Shown: piece after piece, positions 8,447 to 17,827 of the stretch
How positions within the stretch are numbered: position 1 is the stretch's first letter
How the letters are laid out: each line of letters begins with the position of its first letter
From: Azophilus sp965247035
GTDB taxonomy: Bacteria > Pseudomonadota > Gammaproteobacteria > Pseudomonadales > Azotimanducaceae
Assembly: GCA_965247035.1 (NCBI GenBank)
Contig: CBDFGJ010000001.1
Location: 682,001 to 746,000, forward strand
DNA: 64,000 nucleotides
Reading direction: 5' to 3'
The notes under the pieces: generated by a model
What the model saw: the letters and a program-made list of their open reading frames with translations, nothing else
Databases searched by the model: none
Told to the model about the DNA's origin: nothing
Program-made: the position numbers and the translations under genes

Positions 8447-9136
8447 TTGTGGGGTGCGCCAAGGCCCCCGGCGCGTTTTGTTCTCGTCGTTAGCGGCGAG
8501 CAGGTCAAGAAAGGCGGCGCGGGACATGGTTCCCACGCCTAAGCTGCGAAGGTGGTCATTGGGCATTTGGCAGTCGATGAGGCGGAAGCGCCACTCGTGC
8601 AACTGCTCGCAAAGTTTGTGGAAGGCCACTTTTGAGGCATCGCTGATGCGGCTGAACATGGATTCGCCAAAGAAAAAACCGCCCAAGGACAGGCCATACA
8701 GGCCGCCGGCCAAGTTGCCGTTGAGCCAGACTTCAACCGAATGAGCATATCCCAACCTGTGCAGGCAGCGATAGGCCTGTTGCATGGAAGGTGTGATCCA
8801 GGTGCCTGAGCGTCCGTCCCGGGCTGCTGCGCAGCCTCTGATCACTTCATTGAAGGCGCAATCGAAGGAAACCTTGAAGCCGGCGTTGCGCATGCGCTTG
8901 GCCAAACTCCGCGTTACCCTCATGCGGCCGGGTTCAATCACCGCCCTAGGGTCCGGGCTCCACCAAAGAATGGGCGCTGCGTCGTCCTCGAACCAAGGAA
9001 AAACGCCGGCTCGGTAGGCGGCCAGAAGCCGCTCCGGCGATAGGTCGCCGCCAATGGCGAGCAGGCCGCCGATGGAGTCGTCCGCTTTCTTGGCATCAGG
9101 GAAGGGAGCTTGATCGCTTATGAAGGCCACCGCCAT
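8441..9136 (-). CDS. aat: Leucyl/phenylalanyl-tRNA-protein transferase
   Basis: Adds Leu or Phe to N-terminal Lys/Arg of proteins, making N-degrons for ClpS/ClpAP. The 231-residue protein shows the family signatures GGDLSPERLLAAYRAGVFPW, WWSPDPRAVI and GGLYGLSLGGFFFGESMFSR. Length is normal. It runs opposite to fabG. The next gene upstream on the same strand (9143-9439) ends 7 bp before its start, so the two are likely one operon. Confidence 0.95.
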   Translation of the reverse strand: MAVAFISDQAPFPDAKKADDSIGGLLAIGGDLSPERLLAAYRAGVFPWFEDDAAPILWWSPDPRAVIEPGRMRVTRSLAKRMRNAGFKVSFDCAFNEVIRGCAAARDGRSGTWITPSMQQAYRCLHRLGYAHSVEVWLNGNLAGGLYGLSLGGFFFGESMFSRISDASKVAFHKLCEQLHEWRFRLIDCQMPNDHLRSLGVGTMSRAAFLDLLAANDENKTRRGPWRTPQC

Positions 9137-9142
9137 GGGGCT

Positions 9143-9439
9143 TCACCGCCGTGCGCCAGCGGCGCTCAGGATGTCCCGGAACGGCCCAGCCTTCTCGTGC
9201 TCAGCGATGACTTCAAGCAGTGTCCGCCCTTGGTCGTTCTCCGCCTCCAAGTTGCGCCCGGCTTCTTGGAAGTGGGCGATGAAGGCGCTGAAATCATGCG
9301 GCCTCATGCTGCGGTAGGCGTAGAGCAAGACGCTGAAGTCCGGGTCCATCCCTTGGGCGAGGGGGGCTTTGTCCAGGAACGAGCGGACCTGCTCGTCGTC
9401 CCGCACCTCATCAATCACTTTTTGCTTGTCCGGGCGCAT
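9143..9439 (-). CDS. Small conserved protein of the PA4642-like family
   Basis: A 98-residue soluble acidic protein. VRDDEQVRSFLDK, DFSVLLYAYRSMRPHDFSAF and AAGARR resemble the uncharacterised pseudomonad PA4642-like family; recognition is from memory of the pattern. It lies directly upstream of aat on the same strand. No catalytic motif or membrane segment is visible. Function unknown. Confidence 0.65.
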   Translation of the reverse strand: MRPDKQKVIDEVRDDEQVRSFLDKAPLAQGMDPDFSVLLYAYRSMRPHDFSAFIAHFQEAGRNLEAENDQGRTLLEVIAEHEKAGPFRDILSAAGARR

Positions 9440-9969
9440 GCTCAGCTTGGATTTGGCCGCCAGCGGGCAGCATAAACCGAATCATCGCCAGCGGCGACTT
9501 TCACGCTTCGCCGCTGATTGCCATGGGCCGCTTTGGACCGAGACCGCCCTGGACCCGGCGTAGCCCATCGTCGCCGTTCATATCGACGAGTTTCCCATGC
9601 TGACTGCCGGGCCTTAAAGCTCAAGAACAAGACTGCTGCGAAACCCCGACTGACCTTCAAGGCAACGACCATGAACCTGCTGCAAGCGGCCAATCGGATC
9701 GAGTTGATGGCCGCCTAAGGACGGGATCCGTCTGAATTTGCCAGAGACCGCAGGTTTCGGGGCCACGGCAGGCCGGCAACCGCTCAAAACACGCCGTTCC
9801 TTGCCAGCGCCTTGGAAAACAGGCCAAAATAAGCAGATTCAACCCAATTCGCACCGGTCTCAGAACGGATGCAGACGGCTTGGTCATGGATAAATGCACA
9901 ATGGATTTGTCCTTGTTGACCGTTGCGACTAAACTTCCGGGCGATAAATCTTGAGCCGGTGCCCGCGTC
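9440..9969. other. Intergenic region before ftsK
   Basis: Contains repeat R2a (9629-9861), described separately. The rest (9440-9628 and 9862-9969) holds no supported gene and should include the ftsK promoter. Confidence 0.5.
9629..9861 (+). mobile_element. Repeat R2a: transposase C-terminal remnant plus flank
   Basis: The frame to 9718 ends PRLTFKATTMNLLQAANR then IELMAA-stop. The same coding tail is at 63092-63181 with few changes and, shorter, at 54906-54944. About 140 bp after the stop are also shared by all copies (AAACCTGCGG-type block, then AAAACAGGCC and AATTCGCACCGGTCTCA at the outer end). It is the 3' end of an insertion sequence whose remainder is gone. The family was not determined. 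Confidence 0.7.
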
Positions 9970-12279
9970 TTGACCACCCATCGTGCGCCTTTCCGTGAAA
10001 TTTGCCTGATCGGCTTCATTGCTCTCGCCCTGTTGCTGCTGCTTGCTGTCGCTTCCCATCAGAACGCAGATCCCTCGTTCAGCCACAGCACTGATGGCCA
10101 GCCAGTACGGAACTGGGTGGGCAACAGCGGCGCCTTTGTTTCCGATTTGCTGCTGTACTTTCTGGGGCTGGTTGCTTGGCTGACGCCGGCGGTGGTTTTG
10201 ACCCTAGGTGCTTGGCTGATCTATCGGCCCCGTAATCGGCCGGCTTGGCTCACTGGCGCTGCCCGCGCCATCGGCTGGGCCTGCGTCATTCTCTGCGCCT
10301 GCGTGTTAATTGAAGTTCATGTGTTGGTGGACGAGGACATGCCGGTTTGCGTTGGCGATCACAATGACAGCGCACCAAGGGCCCGGGGCGAGTCGGGCTG
10401 CAATGGCTCTGGCGGCGTTTTGGGCTTGGCGCTGGTGGAGGTCGGCAAGCCGGTGTTCAGCGTCGTCGGCCTGACCTTGCTTTGCGTCGCAGGGATTCTA
10501 GCGGGAGTCCAGGCCGCGGTCGGCTTTTCCTGGCTCAGCGTTGCCGAGCGGTTGGGGCAGGGCATTCACTACCTGCTGAGCGCCATCCTCAATTTCCTGT
10601 CGCGTCGGCTGGAGGTTTGGCGGCAACACCGTGCAACTGAGGCGAAGACGCGCAGCCTAGTCGTGGAGCGGAAGCGCAAGACGGTTGAGGTGCGCAAGCG
10701 GCGCCAAGAACGCCAGCCGCCGTCCATCAAGCAGCGAGCCCCGGACAAACCCAAGCCCAAGGAGGAGCAAGAGGAGTTATTTGATACGGCCGGTCTCGGC
10801 CCGGTACCGGACCTGGCTTTGCTCGACGACAGGTCAACGGACGATGGCGGCGGCTATTCGGAAGAGTCCCTGGATGCCCTCTCCCGGCAATTGGAGTTGA
10901 AGCTGGGCGAATTCGGGGTCGAGGCGGAAGTGGTTTCGGTGGCGCCCGGGCCTGTGGTGACGCGCTTTGAGGTGCAGCCAGCACCCGGCGTGCGGGCGAA
11001 GAAAATCACGGAGCTGGCTAGGGACTTGGCCCGCTCCCTAACGGTCATCAGCGTTCGTGTAGTGGAGGTGATCCCCGGCAAGTCCGTAGTGGGCATTGAA
11101 ATTCCCAACGAGAAACGGGAGATGGTGCGCCTGAAGGAGATTTTCAATTCTCCGGAATACAAGAAATCAAAATCGCCCCTGTCCTTGGCTTTGGGCAAGG
11201 ACGTGGCGGGTACTCCGGCGGTGACCCAAATCGACCGCATGCCGCATTTGCTGATCGCCGGCACCACGGGTTCGGGTAAGTCCGTGGGCGTCAACGCCAT
11301 GCTGATGAGCATTCTCTACAAGGCGTCCCCGGAAGAAGTGCGGTTGATTCTGGTGGACCCGAAAATGCTGGAGCTTGCCGTCTACGAGGGCATTCCCCAT
11401 CTGCTGACGCCAGTGGTGACGGATGTCACCCAAGCCGGGCACGCACTGAATTGGTGCGTCGGCGAAATGGAGCGGCGCTACCGCGTAATGGCATCTTTGG
11501 GTGTGCGCAACTTGGCTGGCTACAACCGCCGCATCCGCGATGCGGAAAAGAAAGGCGAGGGCATTCCAGATCCGTTGGCGGCTGAACTTGAGGGAGAGGA
11601 TGCGCCCAACCTATGCGTCCTGCCGCTGATCCTAGTCGTCATCGACGAATTCGCGGACATGATGATGGTCGTTGGCAAACAGGTGGAGCAGCTCATCGCC
11701 CGCATCGCCCAGAAAGCCCGCGCTGCTGGCGTCCACCTCGTCTTAGCCACCCAGCGTCCGTCCGTCAATGTCATCACCGGGCTTATCAAGTCCAACATTC
11801 CCGCCCGCATCAGCTTTCAGGTGTCCTCCGGGGTGGATTCGCGAACCATTCTCGATCAGGGCGGGGCGGAGCAGTTGCTCGGGCATGGCGACATGCTCTT
11901 TCTGCCCCCCGGCACGAGCGTGCCGTTTCGTGTGCATGGCGCCTTCGTCGCCGACGAAGAAGTGCATCGGGTGGTGAAGGACTGGAAGCGGCGAGGCGAG
12001 CCAAATTACTTGGAGGAGATTATCAGTGGCGGCGGTGAGCTGTCCTTGGTTGCGATCGAGCCGAAGGGCGGTTCCGCTGAACAGGATGACCCACTGTATG
12101 ACGAGGGGGTGGAATTCGTCATACAGTCCCGCCGCGCTTCCATTTCGTCCATGCAGCGGAAGTTGCGCGTTGGCTACAATCGCGCCGCCCGCTTGATTGA
12201 GGCCATGGAGGAAGCGGGCCTAGTGTCGCCTCCTGATGGCAACAACAATCGTCAAGTCTTGGCGCCGCCGCCAGATTGA
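9970..12279 (+). CDS. ftsK: DNA translocase FtsK
   Basis: Septal DNA pump that resolves chromosome dimers and coordinates segregation with division. Residues 1-200 contain about four membrane helices (ICLIGFIALALLLLLAVA; LVAWLTPAVVLTLGAWLI and others). A charged linker (about 215-280) follows. The motor starts near 290; Walker A is GTTGSGKSVGVN and Walker B LILVVIDEFADMM. The C-terminal gamma winged-helix (SISSMQRKLRVGYNRAARLI) recognises KOPS sites. The 769-residue length is a short-linker FtsK. The apparent start is TTG at 9970, with no strong SD. LolA follows after 24 bp. Confidence 0.95.
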   Translation: MTTHRAPFREICLIGFIALALLLLLAVASHQNADPSFSHSTDGQPVRNWVGNSGAFVSDLLLYFLGLVAWLTPAVVLTLGAWLIYRPRNRPAWLTGAARAIGWACVILCACVLIEVHVLVDEDMPVCVGDHNDSAPRARGESGCNGSGGVLGLALVEVGKPVFSVVGLTLLCVAGILAGVQAAVGFSWLSVAERLGQGIHYLLSAILNFLSRRLEVWRQHRATEAKTRSLVVERKRKTVEVRKRRQERQPPSIKQRAPDKPKPKEEQEELFDTAGLGPVPDLALLDDRSTDDGGGYSEESLDALSRQLELKLGEFGVEAEVVSVAPGPVVTRFEVQPAPGVRAKKITELARDLARSLTVISVRVVEVIPGKSVVGIEIPNEKREMVRLKEIFNSPEYKKSKSPLSLALGKDVAGTPAVTQIDRMPHLLIAGTTGSGKSVGVNAMLMSILYKASPEEVRLILVDPKMLELAVYEGIPHLLTPVVTDVTQAGHALNWCVGEMERRYRVMASLGVRNLAGYNRRIRDAEKKGEGIPDPLAAELEGEDAPNLCVLPLILVVIDEFADMMMVVGKQVEQLIARIAQKARAAGVHLVLATQRPSVNVITGLIKSNIPARISFQVSSGVDSRTILDQGGAEQLLGHGDMLFLPPGTSVPFRVHGAFVADEEVHRVVKDWKRRGEPNYLEEIISGGGELSLVAIEPKGGSAEQDDPLYDEGVEFVIQSRRASISSMQRKLRVGYNRAARLIEAMEEAGLVSPPDGNNNRQVLAPPPD

Positions 12280-12303
12280 CGCGCCCATGCTCCGCCCTGT
12301 TCC

Positions 12304-12903
12304 TTGACTCGCTTTCTCCTGCTAGCCTGCGCCTTGGGCGCGTTCGTTTGGGCGCCGGTTTGGGCCGATGCCAAGTCCGACCTCTTGCAGAGAATTGAAG
12401 CCATAACCCATTTGGCAGCGGACTTCAGCCAAACACAATATGGCCCGGCCGGGCATGTGCTGGAGCAAGCCACAGGCTACGTGCGCTTGCTGAATCCGAA
12501 GCTTCGGTGGGAAGTGGTGTCCCCGCATCCCCAAATCATCGTCGCTGACGGCGACGAACTGAAAATTTACGACCCGGATCTTGAGCAAGTGACAACGCAC
12601 CCTATGGATGAGTTCCTTGACGGCGCACCCGTGGCGCTGCTGATGCATCCGGCCTCAGTGCTGCAGGAGGATTACCAAGTGGAGCGGTTGGATCAAGGCG
12701 CCTTCAGGTTGCGCCCCAACTCCGACGCCGCCTTGGTGTCTGAGGTCATCCTGACCTTTGGCCCGAGCACCTTGGAGGCAATCGCCATCCAGGATCCGCT
12801 AGGGCATAGAACAGACATCCAGTTCAGCAAGTTTTCCGCGGCGGCGGTGATACAATCCGATGATTTCATGCTGGATTTGCCAGAAGGGATCGAATTCCAC
12901 TAG
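12304..12903 (+). CDS. lolA: Outer-membrane lipoprotein carrier protein LolA
   Basis: Periplasmic chaperone that ferries lipoproteins from LolCDE to LolB. The N-terminus (RFLLLACALGAFVWAPVWA) is a clear signal peptide with cleavage after AWA-type residues. LAADFSQTQYGPAG and LRWEVVSPHPQIIVADG match LolA beta-strands. 199 residues is normal. The start is TTG at 12304. ftsK-lolA-rarA order is conserved in gammaproteobacteria. Confidence 0.92.
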   Translation: MTRFLLLACALGAFVWAPVWADAKSDLLQRIEAITHLAADFSQTQYGPAGHVLEQATGYVRLLNPKLRWEVVSPHPQIIVADGDELKIYDPDLEQVTTHPMDEFLDGAPVALLMHPASVLQEDYQVERLDQGAFRLRPNSDAALVSEVILTFGPSTLEAIAIQDPLGHRTDIQFSKFSAAAVIQSDDFMLDLPEGIEFH

Positions 12904-13002
12904 CTGCCCAAGCTCCAACGCTGCGGAGGCGTTAGGGCAAACTGGACCACCGCGCTCGCCCCCAAGAACGTAGCTGGCACTTGCGACACGCACGAACGGC
13001 AC

Positions 13003-14291
13003 ATGCACAACCACGAACCAACAGCAGATGACGGACGGCCCCTAGCCGACCGTTTGCGGCCGCGCCGCCTAGCCGAATTTGCCGGACAAGAGCACTTGGC
13101 GGGCGCAGGCGCTCCGCTGGCCAGCCTAGTTGCGGCGGGTCGGCTACATTCCATGATTTTGTGGGGGCCTCCCGGCTCAGGCAAAACCACCTTGGCCAAG
13201 CTGCTGGCCGACGCAGCCGGTCAGCGTTGGATTTCCCTAAGCGCGGTTTTAGCCGGCGTGAAGGAAGTGCGCGCAGCAGTGCGCACAGCTGAAGCGGCGC
13301 GTCAGCTTGGCGAGGGCACCGTGCTCTTTGTCGATGAGGTGCATCGCTTCAACAAGGCGCAGCAGGATGCCTTCCTGCCCCATGTAGAGAAGGGCGTGGT
13401 CACCTTCATCGGCGCCACCACGGAAAACCCTTCCTTCGAGGTCAACCCCGCCTTGCTGTCCCGCGCTCGGGTGTATGTGCTCAAGCCGCTCGACGCCGTG
13501 CCTCTGCGCCAAATCCTCGACCGGGCGTTAGCCGCTCTGGACGTGGTGGCGGAGGACGCGGCTGCGGACCTCTTGATTGAGTTGGCGGATGGTGACGCCC
13601 GCCGTATGCTAAACCTGTTGGAGACGATGGCGCAGCTCGCTGAAGGGCGCATTGACCAAGCCCTTGTCATGCGTGCCGCCGACGCCCGCAAACGTCGATT
13701 CGACAAAGGCGGCGATCTGTTCTATGAGCAAATATCCGCTTTGCACAAGGCGGTGCGTGGCAGCGCCGTAGACGCCGCTCTGTATTGGTGCTGCCGAATG
13801 CTCGAGGAGGCTGCGACCCGGCCTACATCGCCCGACGGCTGGTGCGCATGGCCAGCGAGGACATCGGCAACGCCGACCCAAGGGCTGTGCAACTAACACT
13901 TGCCGCTTGGGACACCTACGAACGCTTGGGTTCGCCGGAAGGAGAGCTGGCCATCGCGCAAGCGGTCATCTACTTGGCGAGTACACCTAAGAGCAATGCG
14001 GTTTATTGCGCCTTTGGCGCGGCGCGGGCCCATGTTGCCGAAACGGCGTCCTATAATGTGCCGATGCGCCTGCGCAATGCGCCCACCAGCCTGATGAAGC
14101 GCCTAGGCTACGGCAAGGGCTATCGCTACGCGCACGATGAGTCCGAGGGCTACGCCGCCGGGGAGAACTATTTCCCGGACGAACTCGCGCCGCGCAGCTA
14201 CTATAAGCCGATGGACCAAGGACTGGAGGCCAAGATCAAGGCTCGGCTTGAACGCCTGCAGGCGCTGGACCGCCAAACACTGCATTCATGA
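13003..14291 (+). pseudogene. rarA: Replication-associated recombination protein RarA, interrupted by one frameshift
   Basis: AAA+ ATPase related to clamp loaders, active at stalled forks. The first frame (13003-13896) carries the Walker A GPPGSGKTTLAKL, Walker B VLFVDEVHRF and sensor GATTENPSFEVN. After ALYWCCRMLEE it goes out of frame. The second frame (from about 13810 to 14291) resumes with CDPAYIARRLVRMASEDIGN and runs to the normal C-terminus. Adding one G in the GAGGAGG run at about 13804-13811 would restore a single 429-residue protein. Either a real recent frameshift or a base-calling error; all domains are otherwise intact. Confidence 0.88.
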
Positions 14292-14295
14292 TGTC

Positions 14296-14664
14296 ATGAT
14301 GGGCGGTTGGCTGGCCATAGCCCTCGGCGGCGCTTTGGGGGCGCTCGGGCGCTATGTCATCTCCCAAGCTTTGGTCAGCGACCGGCCGTTCCCTTGGCCA
14401 ACCCTTCTCATCAACCTAGCTGGCTGTCTTGGCATTGGCTTGGCTTGGGGCAGTTGGTCCCATTTGCATTGGTTCCAGGAATGGGGGCGGTTGTTTTTGG
14501 TGGTGGGCCTGCTGGGCGGCTTCACCACCTTTTCCACGTTTTCAATTGAGACCATTTTGCTCATGCACTCCAACCGGCTGGACCTCGCCTTGACCTACGT
14601 CGCCTTGAGCTTGGTTGGCTGCACGCTGGCCGCTTGGCTAGGCCATCGCCTAGCTGAGTTTTGA
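14296..14664 (+). CDS. crcB: Fluoride exporter CrcB (Fluc)
   Basis: Small dimeric fluoride channel. The 122-residue protein has four membrane helices. GGALGALGRYVIS at the N-terminus and GGFTTFSTFSIETI are the hallmark motifs. It begins 4 bp after the rarA stop; ATG at 14296 or 14299 are both possible. A longer frame upstream is only rarA in another frame. SerS follows 3 bp after its stop. Confidence 0.93.
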   Translation: MMGGWLAIALGGALGALGRYVISQALVSDRPFPWPTLLINLAGCLGIGLAWGSWSHLHWFQEWGRLFLVVGLLGGFTTFSTFSIETILLMHSNRLDLALTYVALSLVGCTLAAWLGHRLAEF

Positions 14665-14667
14665 TCC

Positions 14668-15951
14668 ATGCTGGACGTCAGACTGCTTAGAAAGCAGCCG
14701 GAGGCGGTGGCGGAGCGGCTCAAAGCTAGGGGATTCGAGCTGGACGTGGCCGCTTTTCAAGCGTTGGAGGTCGAACGCAAAGAGCTGCAAGCTCTAACCG
14801 AGCAGCTACAGCAGGAGCGCAACGCCCGGTCAAAACAGATCGGCGCCGCTAAGGCTCGGGGCGAGGACATTAGCCCCTTGGTGGCGGAAGTGGGTGATTT
14901 GGGACAGCGGCTCGACGCCGCCAAGTCCGAATTCAGTGCGCTTCAGGAGCGTCTGCGCGAGTTCCTGCTCGGAATTCCCAACCTGCCTGATGCATCCGTG
15001 CCACAGGGCACCGATGAGTCGGACAATCGGAAGTTGCGGAGCTGGGGGAAAATTCCGCAATTTGACTTCCAACCCTTGGACCATGTTGACCTCGGCAGCA
15101 GCGGCGCCTTGGACTTCCCGGCCGCGGCAAAGATCTCCGGTGCTCGCTTCGTTGTCATGAAAGGCCCGGTCGTGCGTCTGCAACGGGCCTTGACGCAGTT
15201 CATGCTCGACACCCACATCAATGAGCACGGCTATACCGAAATCTATTCGCCCTACATCGTCAATTCAGCATCTCTCTACGGCACCGGCCAGTTGCCGAAG
15301 TTCGCCGGGGATCAGTTCGCCATTGCCGGGGAGGGCGATTTCTACCTGATTCCTACGGCGGAAGTGCCGGTCACCAACCTTTATCGCGACACGATCATCA
15401 ACGCCGACAGCCTGCCGATCCGCCATGTTTGCCACACCCCTTGCTTCCGCAGCGAGGCCGGCGCCTACGGCAAGGACACTAGGGGCATGATCCGCAACCA
15501 TCAATTTGAGAAGGTGGAGTTGGTGCAGATCGTCAAGCCTGGCCGCTCCTGGGAGGCCCTTGACGAATTGACGGCCCACGCCGAGGCCATCCTGCAACGG
15601 CTTGGGCTGCCGTATCGGGCTGTGGCGCTGTGCGCCGGGGACTTGGGCGTAGCCACCGCCAAGACCATTGACCTCGAAGTCTGGCTGCCGGGTCAGGGAC
15701 GCTACCGGGAAATATCCTCTTGCAGCAACTTTCTCGACTTCCAAGCCCGGCGCCTGATGGCGCGCTGCAAAGCGGCGGGCCTTGAAGGCAATGAATACGT
15801 GCATACGGTGAACGGATCGGGCCTCGCGGTTGGACGAACCCTAGTGGCCGTGTTGGAGAACTTCCAGGACAGGGCCGGTCGGATCGAGATTCCGCAGGTT
15901 CTGCGCAACTACATGGGTGGTGCCACCACCTTAGATCTAACGACCTTCTGA
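14668..15951 (+). CDS. serS: Seryl-tRNA synthetase
   Basis: Class II aminoacyl-tRNA synthetase for serine. The 427-residue protein has the N-terminal tRNA-binding coiled coil (about residues 25-105, VERKELQALTEQLQQERN). Motif 2 is CFRSEAGAYGKDTRGMIR and motif 3 is VNGSGLAVGRTLVAVLE. Complete, with a usual start. Part of the lolA-rarA-crcB-serS-cysG run. Confidence 0.97.
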   Translation: MLDVRLLRKQPEAVAERLKARGFELDVAAFQALEVERKELQALTEQLQQERNARSKQIGAAKARGEDISPLVAEVGDLGQRLDAAKSEFSALQERLREFLLGIPNLPDASVPQGTDESDNRKLRSWGKIPQFDFQPLDHVDLGSSGALDFPAAAKISGARFVVMKGPVVRLQRALTQFMLDTHINEHGYTEIYSPYIVNSASLYGTGQLPKFAGDQFAIAGEGDFYLIPTAEVPVTNLYRDTIINADSLPIRHVCHTPCFRSEAGAYGKDTRGMIRNHQFEKVELVQIVKPGRSWEALDELTAHAEAILQRLGLPYRAVALCAGDLGVATAKTIDLEVWLPGQGRYREISSCSNFLDFQARRLMARCKAAGLEGNEYVHTVNGSGLAVGRTLVAVLENFQDRAGRIEIPQVLRNYMGGATTLDLTTF

Positions 15952-15969
15952 TGCGGAGGGAGCGGATTA

Positions 15970-17340
15970 TTGGACTACCTTCCGCTTCACCTTGACCTTA
16001 AGAATCGAGATTGCCTGGTGGTGGGCGGCGGTGCCTTGGCGGTGCGCAAGGTCGAGTTGCTGCTGCGGGCTGGGGCGGCGGTCCAGGTTGTCGCCGAGGT
16101 CGCCCGTGATAGCGTTCGCGCACTAGCGACCGAAGGGTCGATTCAGTTAAGCGAACGCCGCTACCAGCCGGATGATGTGTTGGGTCGACGCTTGGTTGTC
16201 GCCGCCACGGATGCAGCGGCGGTCAACGCACAGGTGTTCTCCGATTGCGAAGCTGCTGGGGTTTGGATCAACACGGTCGATGCGCCGGAGCTCTGTTCGG
16301 CGATCTTTCCCGCGATTGTTGACCGCGGCCCAGTGCAGGTTTCGGTGTCAACCGGCGGGCGTTCGCCTACTTTAGCCCGGGTTGTCCGCGGCTGGCTGGA
16401 GGCTCGCCTGCCGCCACGCTTGGGCGCGTTTGCCCTTTACGCCGCCAAACGCCGGGACCGGGTGCGGGCGGCGTTGCCCGATGCCGTCGAGCGGCGGCGA
16501 TTTTGGGACCGGCTGAGTACCGGCGCCATCGCCGAGCGGATTTTCAGTAGCGATGAACCCGGGACGGAAGACGCCTTTAATCAAGCTCTGGTGGCCGCCA
16601 AACAGGGCGTTTCGAGCGGCTTGGCGGCGCTAGTGGGCGCTGGGCCGGGGGATCCGGAGCTCATCACGTTGCGCGGCTTGCGCTTGTTGCAGCAGGCCGA
16701 TGTGGTGCTCTACGACAATCTGGTCAACCCGCAAATTCTCGACTACGCCCGGCGCGACGCCGAGCGCATCCATGTTGGCAAGAGGCGTCACTTTACGGGC
16801 GTGCGCCAAGCCGGTATCAACCAGCTGCTAGTGGCGCACGCTGAGGCAGGCGCTTGCGTGGTGCGGCTGAAGGGGGGCGACCCTTTCATTTTCGGCCGCG
16901 GCGGAGAGGAAGTGGAGACCCTAGCCACCCAAGGCATTGACCTAGTGGTGGTTCCAGGCATCACCGCCGCCTTGGGCGCGGCCGGCTACGCCGGCGTGCC
17001 CTTGACCCATCGCGACATCGCCCAATCCGTGCGCTTCGTCACCGGCCACCGGGTGGATAATGAGGTCAACCTAGATTGGTCTGAGCTAATCAATCCGCAT
17101 CAGACATTGGTGGTTTACATGGGCTTGCTTGGCTTGCCGCAGATTGCCGCCAAGTTGATCGCACAAGGCATGAACCCGAAAACCCCAGCCCTGATGGTCG
17201 AAAACGCTACCCTGCCGCAACAACGAGAGATACAAGCCCCCATCCGTGATTTGCCTGAAGCGGTAGCGCACGCCGACGTGAGGGGGCCAACAGTCATCAT
17301 CATAGGCGAAGTGGTCCGGCATCGCTTTGCCGGCTCATAG
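15970..17340 (+). CDS. cysG: Siroheme synthase CysG (trifunctional)
   Basis: Makes siroheme from uroporphyrinogen III for sulfite/nitrite reductases. The N-terminal dehydrogenase/ferrochelatase domain begins VVGGGALAVRKVELLLRAG. The SUMT methyltransferase domain begins near residue 218 (LVGAGPGDPELITLRGLRLL) and includes LKGGDPFIFGRGGEEVETLA. 456 residues is full length. The start is TTG at 15970 behind GGAGGGAG. It is convergent with the tus genes, with element R1a between. Confidence 0.95.
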   Translation: MDYLPLHLDLKNRDCLVVGGGALAVRKVELLLRAGAAVQVVAEVARDSVRALATEGSIQLSERRYQPDDVLGRRLVVAATDAAAVNAQVFSDCEAAGVWINTVDAPELCSAIFPAIVDRGPVQVSVSTGGRSPTLARVVRGWLEARLPPRLGAFALYAAKRRDRVRAALPDAVERRRFWDRLSTGAIAERIFSSDEPGTEDAFNQALVAAKQGVSSGLAALVGAGPGDPELITLRGLRLLQQADVVLYDNLVNPQILDYARRDAERIHVGKRRHFTGVRQAGINQLLVAHAEAGACVVRLKGGDPFIFGRGGEEVETLATQGIDLVVVPGITAALGAAGYAGVPLTHRDIAQSVRFVTGHRVDNEVNLDWSELINPHQTLVVYMGLLGLPQIAAKLIAQGMNPKTPALMVENATLPQQREIQAPIRDLPEAVAHADVRGPTVIIIGEVVRHRFAGS

Positions 17341-17391
17341 GCGGGATTGGCGCGGTCCGACCTCGCAATGCCCAATTGACGCGCCATCGGC

Positions 17392-17652
17392 TTAATGGCA
17401 CCTCGAAAAATTGCGTCTGATCTGACGCTGGCGTAGATATTCGGTCGGTAGTGGATGGAGTGTGTAGGCTGCATCGTAGGGGTTGCCGAGCAGGCTCAGG
17501 GAGTCGCCGGAGTCGAGGCCCGGGTTGTCCAGCAGCGGCGAGAGGTCGGCGATCCGATTGTTGGCCAGAACCAGCCACGACAGTTCGGTCAGGCCGGCCA
17601 AGGTGGAGCTATCCTCGATGTCGTTGTTGGCTAGGGACAGCAGCTCCTTGAC
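17392..17652 (-). pseudogene. Leucine-rich-repeat protein fragment inside R1a
   Basis: Read on the minus strand: VKELLSLANNDIEDSSTLAG, then LTELSWLVLANNRIADLSPL, then LLDNPGLDSGDSLSLLGNPYD. These are about two LRR units (LxxLxLANNxIxDxSxL) plus a C-terminal cap as found in secreted LRR proteins. The frame ends in the TTAA at the element border. The upstream part is missing and merges into the shared R1 core. It is a gene end carried or captured by the element, not an intact gene. Confidence 0.6.
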
Positions 17653-17827
17653 GCGTCCACCGCACCAACACCGCGCAGCCGCAACAAGCGCGGGGGAAAC
17701 GCGTCAATCAAGGCGGGAAGCCCCCTAAGGGCTGGGCGAACGAGCCCGCCAGTTAGCGGCTCAACGCCAACTTCAAACCAGTTGCACCGACCTGGGCCGC
17801 TGAAAACAGGCAAAAATCGAGGAGCCC
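17397..17827. mobile_element. Repeat R1a: non-autonomous element between cysG and tusE
   Basis: Ends are imperfect inverted repeats: GGCACCTCGAAAAATTG at the left, and GGGCTCCTCGATTTTTGCC read from the right. TTAA flanks both sides (17392-17395 and 17828-17831), consistent with a 4-bp target duplication. The right ~175 bp (17650-17827) are shared with R1b (32289-32542) and R1c (57445-57615). The left arm is specific to this copy and encodes leucine-rich-repeat sequence. The element ends exactly at the tusE stop codon. Confidence 0.65.
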
